Shown: piece after piece, positions 1 through 4,518 of the stretch
Layout: every line of letters starts with the position of its first letter
Position numbering within the stretch: position 1 is the first letter of the stretch
Assembly (NCBI GenBank): GCA_002720735.1
Contig: PBJN01000022.1
Span: 15,142-21,833, forward strand
DNA length: 6,692 nucleotides
Source of the DNA: Porticoccaceae bacterium
GTDB lineage: Bacteria > Pseudomonadota > Gammaproteobacteria > Pseudomonadales > Porticoccaceae
Direction: 5' to 3'
Notes under the pieces: model-generated
What the model was told of the DNA's origin: nothing
Databases searched by the model: none
What the model saw: the letters and a program-made list of their open reading frames with translations, nothing else
Position numbers and translations under genes: made by a program

Positions 1-53
1 CCATATTCTTCGCTTACACTGAAATCTTGAGATTGTATGATAATTTTCTTCAT
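1..53 (-). CDS. moaE: MoaE, molybdopterin synthase large (catalytic) subunit, N-terminal fragment
   Basis: Only the first 17 codons are in the window; the gene continues past the left edge. The peptide begins MKKIIIQSQDFSVSEEY. This matches the N-terminus of E. coli MoaE as I remember it, where a short beta strand leads into a QPFSVGEEY segment. MoaE forms a heterotetramer with MoaD in the cytoplasm and transfers sulfur from the MoaD C-terminal thiocarboxylate to precursor Z (cPMP), giving molybdopterin. The ATG lies 4 nt after the moaD stop and has a strong AGGAGG site 8 nt upstream. Its place directly after moaC and moaD supports the call more than the short sequence does. The catalytic lysines are outside the window. 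Confidence 0.85.
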   Translation of the reverse strand, partial: MKKIIIQSQDFSVSEEY

Positions 54-57
54 AAGA

Positions 58-303
58 TCATCCTCCTGTTACTGGAGGTAAAAAAGCAACCTCGTCTCCA
101 GAAGCAAGAGGCTCATCCCAATTGACTATTATCTTATTGACCGCAAGGAGTAAGGATGGAGAGTGCAGCTCAGACGCAAGCTTTGGGAATTTTATGGCCA
201 ACTTGCTCCGAATCTGAGTTGGAGTAGTGGCGCTTAAAACTGTCGGTACCTCTTCGGAAAGATCTGAAAGGTAGCCGAAAAATTTTAATTTAACCTCGCA
301 CAT
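58..303 (-). CDS. moaD: MoaD, molybdopterin synthase sulfur-carrier subunit
   Basis: MoaD is a ubiquitin-fold protein. Its C-terminal glycine is adenylated by MoeB and converted to a thiocarboxylate, the sulfur donor in molybdopterin synthesis. The protein ends in PPVTGG, the family hallmark, preceded by an AVN...L..GDEVAFLPP stretch typical of MoaD. From the ATG at 303 (MCEVKLKFFGYL) it is 81 residues, the same length as E. coli MoaD and in register with it. A GTG at 336 in the same frame would add 11 residues (MEQKRTLRLPA) that have no counterpart in the family, so I prefer 303. That start lies inside moaC (14-nt overlap) with only a weak GAG upstream, which fits translational coupling. Confidence 0.93.
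   Translation of the reverse strand: MCEVKLKFFGYLSDLSEEVPTVLSATTPTQIRSKLAIKFPKLASELHSPSLLLAVNKIIVNWDEPLASGDEVAFLPPVTGG
61..67 (-). promoter_or_regulatory. Shine-Dalgarno of moaE embedded in the moaD Gly-Gly codons
   Basis: On the minus strand this reads AGGAGGA, ending 7 nt before the moaE ATG at 53. The same bases are the two final glycine codons (GGA GGA) of MoaD plus flanking bases. The sequence that encodes the sulfur-carrying tail of MoaD is therefore also the ribosome binding site for its partner subunit, and ribosomes finishing moaD are well placed to start moaE. Confidence 0.75.
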
Positions 304-775
304 CGCCGGCAATCTCAAAGTTCTTTTTTGTTCCACCCGTTTTCTTCACCAATTTAGTACACGAGACTTCGATTCCCCTATCAATTGATTTACACATATC
401 ATAAATAGTGAGAGCTGCAATTGATGCGGCTGTAAGAGCTTCCATTTCAACACCGGTTTGAGCGATTGTTTTGCAGAGTGCCGTTATATGTATTCTGTCT
501 CGATGGAGATCAAACGTGATCGAAACTTTAGAAATTGGAACTTGGTGGCAGAGCGGTATTAGCTCGCTACACTTTTTTGCCGCTTGAATTCCAGCGATTC
601 GCGCGACGCTGATTACGTCACCTTTTTTTATATTTGATTCATTTATTGCCCTGATAATATCAGGGGTAAGAATTATTATAGATGTTGCAGTGGCAGACCT
701 AGAGGATTGAAGTTTGTCGGATACGTCAACCATCTCAGCCTCGCCATTATTATTTATGTGGGTTAATTCTCGCAT
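290..775 (-). CDS. moaC: MoaC, cyclic pyranopterin monophosphate synthase
   Basis: MoaC converts the 3',8-cyclo-GTP made by MoaA into cyclic pyranopterin monophosphate, the second step of molybdenum cofactor synthesis, in the cytoplasm. From the ATG at 775 the protein is 161 residues and starts MRELTHINNNGEAEMVDVS, matching E. coli MoaC (MSQLTHINAAGEA...). Conserved blocks are KGDV (Lys51), ARIAGIQAAK, LIPLCH (His77), TGVEMEALTAAS (Glu110 and Glu112) and LTIYDMCK (Asp126, Lys129). These correspond to the catalytic Lys51, His77, Glu112/114, Asp128 and Lys131 of E. coli MoaC after a two-residue deletion. An in-frame GTG at 796 overlaps the upstream stop as GTGA and would add seven residues. It is attractive for coupling, but homology favours 775, which lacks a clear Shine-Dalgarno. 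Confidence 0.95.
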   Translation of the reverse strand: MRELTHINNNGEAEMVDVSDKLQSSRSATATSIIILTPDIIRAINESNIKKGDVISVARIAGIQAAKKCSELIPLCHQVPISKVSITFDLHRDRIHITALCKTIAQTGVEMEALTAASIAALTIYDMCKSIDRGIEVSCTKLVKKTGGTKKNFEIAGDVRG

Positions 776-792
776 TACATTGACGCTATTTA

Positions 793-3042
793 TCACAGTT
801 CTTTTCGGCAGGTTAACCGATTTAGATCTACCAGTATATCGACAGGGACAGATTTAAATGCGGGTGTTTTGCTTCGTGGGTCTTTGTCGAGGCCGATCAG
901 TCTATTTGCCTCCGGATAATATGCCATTAAGTCGCCGTCGGGCAAATCGAACGAGTACACTTTGACCCCATCCATTTTTCCGAATGCTGAGACAATATCT
1001 ACCAAGTGTCCCTCTTGGATCCCTAGACGCCTAATTTGACGCGCATTCATCATTACGGACCACCTTTGATCAATACCGCGGTAACTATCATTCTCTTCAT
1101 AGATAATCGAATTGAACTGCCCCTCGCTTCTGACACTCATCAGTCGGTAAGGAAAAGCCTCATCGTTATGTGTTGACGACATGGGACATGTTACGAAACG
1201 AGCTTTTCCACTAGGCGTGAGAAAAGTAGGAGTGTGCATGAGTCGGCGGCTGATGTGAAATTCTTCTTTAGCGATATCAATGGTTTTAAGTTTTTCCATA
1301 CCTGGCACGCTGGCGGCAATGGTTTCTCGGATATTTTTATGTTTTTTAAAAACTTTGAAATCAAATTTTTTTTCAGTTTTGCCATCTGCGGTTTTTTGAT
1401 TTAAAAGAAAATCCGCAAAGTTGACTAAAATATCTACCTCTGATCGAACATTGTTTAATCGATGTATTCCGCCATCACTCATTCGGACATAATTAAACAT
1501 TGACTCCTGGGTTGTCGCCTGTCGTTCTTCATCCCTTGCTGCCACAGGAAGAATGATTGCCTCGCTATTATCGAGTCCTGAGATGTGGCCCCTATTCAAG
1601 GTTGTTGTCAAAAAAATTTTCATTGGTATCTTGTCAAATGCTTTTCGTGCCCAAGATTCATTGGGGGTCGCTTGAAACAAATTACCACCCATTATAAGGG
1701 CGGCATCAATATCGCCTCGATGGGCAGCCTCAATGCACGAAAGGGTGTCTAGGCCAGGAGAGTCCTTTAGTGACGGGAGGTCAATTTTAAGATGGTTCTG
1801 TATCTTTTGGATTATGCTCTCTGCTAAAACTGGCTTAACACCAATTGTCCCTATACCCTGAACATTACTATGTCCGCGAAGCGGGAGAAGACCAGAGAAA
1901 CGTTTTGCGATCATACCTCTTAAAAGGGCTATGTTGGAGATATATTCGATATTTTCTACTCCATGTTTATGATGAGTAACGCCCATTCCCCAAGCAAAAA
2001 CTGTATTTTCAGAGTTGCTGTAAACCGTTCCAATGGTTTTAAAAACATCTCTTGATAAACCTGTTATTTTTTCAATATCTGACCACCGTGTACTTCTGAT
2101 ATCACTTAAAAATTCTGCATAGCCCTCTGTATGATTATCAATAAATGCTTCAGCTACTCTTTCACGTTCGATGATATCCTTGGCAATACCCTTCAACACC
2201 GCAATATCGCTGCCAATGCGGGGCTGGACATAATGTGACGCAATTTCGTCCCCACCTATGATAAGAGACTTAGGGCTTTTTGGTATGGCAAAACGCACTA
2301 GACCTGGTTCTTTTGCAGGATTGATGATTATTACACGTCCCCCACGTGCTCGGCATGCTTGCAGTTTATGTATAAATCGAGGGTGGTTTGAGGCGGGATT
2401 TGCGCCGATAACAAAAATACAGTCGCATCCGTCCAGGTCAGAAAGTTCTATGGTTGCTGTTCCCACGCCTATTGTTCCTGCGAGGCCAACACCGGTAGCC
2501 TGGTGGCAGTAATAGGAGCAATTATTGACATTATTTGTCCCATATATTCTTGCTAACAGCTGAAGCACGAAACCGGCCTCATTTGACGAACGACCGGAGG
2601 AGTAAAAGAAGGTCCTTTCAGGGTGTGTTTTCGCGAAATGGTATGATGCAGTTTTAATGGCCCAAGACCAATTAACCGGGTGAAATTTTTTGGAGTCTTT
2701 AGCTTTAAAGAGAGGCGTATTTAACCTCCCAAGATGTTCAAGTTGATGTGCCGAAAGTTCATCTATTTCTCTGAGGGAATGTTCAAAGATTTCCAATGGG
2801 ATTGGCTGTTGTGCATCGGTAGATTGAGCTTGAACACTCTTATTGCAGATGGCCGGGAAATCACCCTGCTCATTGGTCATCCCACCTCTTTGACCGCCCA
2901 TGCCTAGCCCACAAGCCTTGCAGGTATTTTTTGATGTGAGTGCCTTGGCAGAATTTATGAGACCAATTCGGTTTGCCGTTTGGAGCGTGTATAAAATTTT
3001 TTTTGCTCCACCACCAATTTTTGATCTTTCCAATTTCTTCAT
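793..3042 (-). CDS. FdhF/YdeP-family molybdopterin oxidoreductase (formate dehydrogenase alpha-like)
   Basis: This 749-residue protein belongs to the bis-MGD (DMSO reductase) superfamily and most resembles E. coli YdeP (about 759 residues). Matching blocks include FYSSGRSSNEAGF (146-158), NHPRFIHKLQA (219-229), LRGHSNVQG (388-396) and a C-terminal molybdopterin dinucleotide-binding domain from about residue 620 (YRLMSVRSEGQFNS). The expected Mo ligand is Cys179, in NCSYYCHQATGVGLAG, followed by His180; Arg389 corresponds to Arg333 of E. coli FdhF. All three residues that handle formate in FdhF are thus kept. The N-terminus has Cys41, Cys44 and Cys66 but no fourth cysteine for a standard [4Fe-4S] site. 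I see no signal peptide, so it is probably cytoplasmic. Its start overlaps the upstream small ORF as ATGA, and moaC follows immediately. The family is often annotated as formate dehydrogenase, but its true substrate is mostly untested. Family confidence is high; reaction confidence is low. Confidence 0.9.
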   Translation of the reverse strand: MKKLERSKIGGGAKKILYTLQTANRIGLINSAKALTSKNTCKACGLGMGGQRGGMTNEQGDFPAICNKSVQAQSTDAQQPIPLEIFEHSLREIDELSAHQLEHLGRLNTPLFKAKDSKKFHPVNWSWAIKTASYHFAKTHPERTFFYSSGRSSNEAGFVLQLLARIYGTNNVNNCSYYCHQATGVGLAGTIGVGTATIELSDLDGCDCIFVIGANPASNHPRFIHKLQACRARGGRVIIINPAKEPGLVRFAIPKSPKSLIIGGDEIASHYVQPRIGSDIAVLKGIAKDIIERERVAEAFIDNHTEGYAEFLSDIRSTRWSDIEKITGLSRDVFKTIGTVYSNSENTVFAWGMGVTHHKHGVENIEYISNIALLRGMIAKRFSGLLPLRGHSNVQGIGTIGVKPVLAESIIQKIQNHLKIDLPSLKDSPGLDTLSCIEAAHRGDIDAALIMGGNLFQATPNESWARKAFDKIPMKIFLTTTLNRGHISGLDNSEAIILPVAARDEERQATTQESMFNYVRMSDGGIHRLNNVRSEVDILVNFADFLLNQKTADGKTEKKFDFKVFKKHKNIRETIAASVPGMEKLKTIDIAKEEFHISRRLMHTPTFLTPSGKARFVTCPMSSTHNDEAFPYRLMSVRSEGQFNSIIYEENDSYRGIDQRWSVMMNARQIRRLGIQEGHLVDIVSAFGKMDGVKVYSFDLPDGDLMAYYPEANRLIGLDKDPRSKTPAFKSVPVDILVDLNRLTCRKEL

Positions 3043-3152
3043 TTTAATTTCTGCCTGAGTGTTGTCTCGGTAACTCTATTATCAGTAAAAATAGCAACAG
3101 ATGAATTATATTTTACGTTCTTTTCCAAAAAACTTAATCTAGCTTGAATCAT
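3039..3152 (-). CDS. Small ORF (37 aa) leading the molybdoenzyme operon, function unknown
   Basis: An ATG at 3152 opens 37 codons ending in TGA at 3039-3041. It has a clear AAGGA Shine-Dalgarno at 3161-3165, 8 nt upstream. Its stop overlaps the start of the YdeP-like gene as ATGA. The peptide starts MIQARLSFLEKNVKYNSS and ends in VTETTLRQKLK. By count it has seven Lys/Arg against three Asp/Glu, with no membrane segment, cysteine or signal peptide. I do not recognise it. The frame extends upstream without an ATG or GTG to a TAG, so this start is the only good one. The ribosome binding site and 4-nt overlap suggest it is translated and couples translation into the molybdoenzyme gene. It could be a small partner protein, a leader peptide, or a remnant of a longer gene. 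It is not a lost N-terminus of the enzyme, which starts normally. Confidence 0.6.
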   Translation of the reverse strand: MIQARLSFLEKNVKYNSSVAIFTDNRVTETTLRQKLK

Positions 3153-3160
3153 AGCAAAGG

Positions 3161-3165
3161 TCCTT
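3161..3165 (-). promoter_or_regulatory. Shine-Dalgarno of the 37-codon small ORF
   Basis: The minus strand reads AAGGA, 8 nt before the ATG at 3152. It is stronger than anything upstream of the YdeP-like start at 3042, where only an AGG lies 11 nt away. This suggests that ribosomes load mainly at the small ORF. Confidence 0.6.
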
Positions 3166-3250
3166 AAAAAAATTACACAAAAAGCAAGTTTATTCGACTA
3201 AATCTTTGTGTTTTGTGCGATCTTTATCAATAGCGACTACGTATCTGATC

Positions 3251-3300
3251 TAGATAGGTTTTTTTAGGTTTTGTGACTTTTTCCCCTATCTAATTATAGG
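3251..3300. repeat. Cluster of TAGGT direct repeats and inverted repeats, candidate operator
   Basis: TAGATAGG at 3251-3258 is the exact reverse complement of CCTATCTA at 3285-3292 (8-bp arms, 26 nt apart). CCTAT at 3285-3289 also pairs with ATAGG at 3296-3300 across 6 nt. TAGGTTTT occurs at 3255-3262 and again at 3265-3272, one helical turn apart, and a third TAGGT starts at 3297. A separate 8-bp palindrome ATCTAGAT covers 3248-3255. The cluster overlaps the candidate plus-strand promoter, as a regulator site would. The sequence does not show which factor might bind. Confidence 0.4.
3271..3300 (+). promoter_or_regulatory. Candidate sigma-70 promoter for the dioxygenase unit
   Basis: TTGTGA at 3271-3276 (4 of 6 against TTGACA) is separated by 18 nt from TATAGG at 3295-3300 (4 of 6 against TATAAT). 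TAAAAT at 3301-3306 is an alternative -10 with a poor -35. Transcription would begin near 3307, leaving a leader of about 80 nt. The match is modest, and the A+T-rich context makes chance matches likely. Confidence 0.3.
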
Positions 3301-3374
3301 TAAAATTTTATTTGGCGAAAAAATAGTTGTCGCGGAGCGAATTCGTAGATACACTTCGCGAAATTGCACGATAT

Positions 3375-3379
3375 GAGGG
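3375..3379 (+). promoter_or_regulatory. Shine-Dalgarno deciding the dioxygenase start
   Basis: GAGGG lies 8 nt before the ATG at 3388. The other in-frame candidates, TTG at 3364 and ATG at 3373, have no comparable site upstream. The start at 3388 is therefore preferred. Confidence 0.55.
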
Positions 3380-3387
3380 CATTAAAT

Positions 3388-4458
3388 ATGGAAACAGCGT
3401 TTGATGAAGCGGCATACGCGCCACTTGAAAATATATCGGAACCGAAGTGGTGGACTGGGACTCCAGCAATAGATCCATCGTTGTTTGTGATTGATGCACA
3501 AGAGTTCAGGAGCGGCATCAGCCCCCTAACTCCTAGCGTCTCTCTGGAGAAAAGGATGGGCGAGGTATTTGATCAGGTTGGTTTGGTTCATATTATTAAT
3601 ACCGGGCTCACTGATCTAGAGTCAATGCGTTTGGTAGCCACTCAAGTGTTGAAGACAACTCGAAAGTATGAAGGGGGGGCGAACCCTCGGAAGAGTTTAC
3701 AAAAAAATGTGTACGAAGTAGGAGCCCCGCTCGACGCCTGGTTACATTATCACCATGAGATGGCTTATATTGGTTCTAGCACAAAGATGCTCGGTTTCTT
3801 GGCTTACAAAGTGCCTAGTGAGGGAGGAGAGACCTTTGTATCCGATAATGTGCAGGTCACTAATGATCTTTTGGCGACGCCTTTTGGTCAGAAGCTTAAG
3901 GAAAAAGGTTTATGTTACCATCGAAACTTAACCGACCGAGAACAGTTTAAAGATCAACTGGACATTGGTGTCTATAATCATTGGCAACAATCTATGCTGA
4001 CTGAGGACCCCGATGAGGCTATTGCCGAGGCAAGAAAGCGCGGTTTGTTGGCGGAATGGGGAGAAAATGGCTTACTAAAGACCCGCTACTATATTTCTGC
4101 ATTTGAATATTTCCCTGGGTTAGACAAAAATCTTCTCTACAGTAGCATGGCTGACGATAGCACATGGTTTGATACATGGCCAATGGTGCAGCACCTCGCG
4201 CCGGATGAGCGACCTTTGAAGCTCACTTATGGAGATGACAGCGAGTTGACGGAGTCGGAAAAGCAACAGTTTTTGAATGTTTATGATCGTTACGGAATAC
4301 CAATAAGGTGGAGCGTGGGGGATATTGCACTCATATGTAATTATCGATTCGCGCACGGGCGGCCGGCAGTTCACCTCAAAGGTGGTGAACATCGAGAGTT
4401 AGGTGTGTTAATTGGGGACGCCTTCGATCGTGTTGAGCATCGCGATGGGAAATGGTAG
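3388..4458 (+). CDS. TauD/TfdA-family Fe(II)/2-oxoglutarate-dependent dioxygenase
   Basis: The 356-residue protein has the jelly-roll dioxygenase pattern of the TauD/TfdA and clavaminate synthase-like group. Such enzymes couple decarboxylation of 2-oxoglutarate to succinate with hydroxylation, or another oxidation, of a second substrate. The metal site is an HxE pair in LHYHHEMAY (His122, Glu124) and a distal His323 in RFAHGRPAVH. Arg336 (GEHRELG), 13 residues after His323, is the likely 2-oxoglutarate carboxylate anchor. HxE rather than HxD recalls clavaminate synthase and SyrP-like members. About 60 residues precede the conserved core, and there is no signal peptide, so it is presumably cytoplasmic. 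An FAD oxidoreductase follows 60 nt downstream, suggesting a two-step oxidation. The start was chosen for its GAGGG site; TTG at 3364 would add eight residues. The substrate cannot be told from sequence; taurine itself is not implied. Confidence 0.88.
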   Translation: METAFDEAAYAPLENISEPKWWTGTPAIDPSLFVIDAQEFRSGISPLTPSVSLEKRMGEVFDQVGLVHIINTGLTDLESMRLVATQVLKTTRKYEGGANPRKSLQKNVYEVGAPLDAWLHYHHEMAYIGSSTKMLGFLAYKVPSEGGETFVSDNVQVTNDLLATPFGQKLKEKGLCYHRNLTDREQFKDQLDIGVYNHWQQSMLTEDPDEAIAEARKRGLLAEWGENGLLKTRYYISAFEYFPGLDKNLLYSSMADDSTWFDTWPMVQHLAPDERPLKLTYGDDSELTESEKQQFLNVYDRYGIPIRWSVGDIALICNYRFAHGRPAVHLKGGEHRELGVLIGDAFDRVEHRDGKW

Positions 4459-4518
4459 GACTTCAAGAAGAGTCAGCGGATTCGACACCTGAGTGATAGA
4501 TTTTTTGGCGAAAGTTCA

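Larger units (their letters stand above)
3153..3387. other. Divergent intergenic region between the molybdoenzyme operon and the dioxygenase unit
   Basis: This 235-nt stretch is clearly A+T-rich, with runs of T and A. It must carry the promoters of both divergent units. For the minus strand the best -35-like hexamer is TTGATA (complement of 3225-3230), without a convincing -10 at the right distance. A TGTAAT at 3172-3177 resembles a -10, but transcripts from it would start almost at the small ORF's Shine-Dalgarno. The plus-strand side holds the repeats and candidate promoter listed separately. An 8-bp palindrome TTCGCGAA lies at 3355-3362. I see no RNA gene and no molybdenum cofactor riboswitch-like fold by eye. 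Confidence 0.5.

Noticed and set aside
304..336. Longer MoaD starting at GTG 336 (92 residues)
   Set aside because: The extra 11 residues have no counterpart in MoaD proteins. The ATG at 303 gives exactly the usual 81 residues in register with E. coli MoaD.
2258..2512. Plus-strand frame of 84 codons inside the YdeP-like gene
   Set aside because: It is antisense to conserved active-site-coding sequence of the molybdoenzyme and shows no recognisable product.
3153..3250. Molybdenum cofactor riboswitch ahead of the operon
   Set aside because: The leader is A+T-rich and short, and I could not find the paired, G+C-rich helices expected of that riboswitch. A covariance-model search would settle it.
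3294..3518. Two overlapping minus-strand open frames across the dioxygenase 5' end
   Set aside because: They run antisense into the dioxygenase coding region and promoter, with low-complexity serine/alanine-rich translations and no family resemblance.
4459..4518. Rho-independent terminator between the dioxygenase and FAD genes, suggested by the T run at 4501-4506
   Set aside because: Only a 4-bp TCAG/CTGA pairing with a long loop precedes the T run, which is too weak to act as a terminator.
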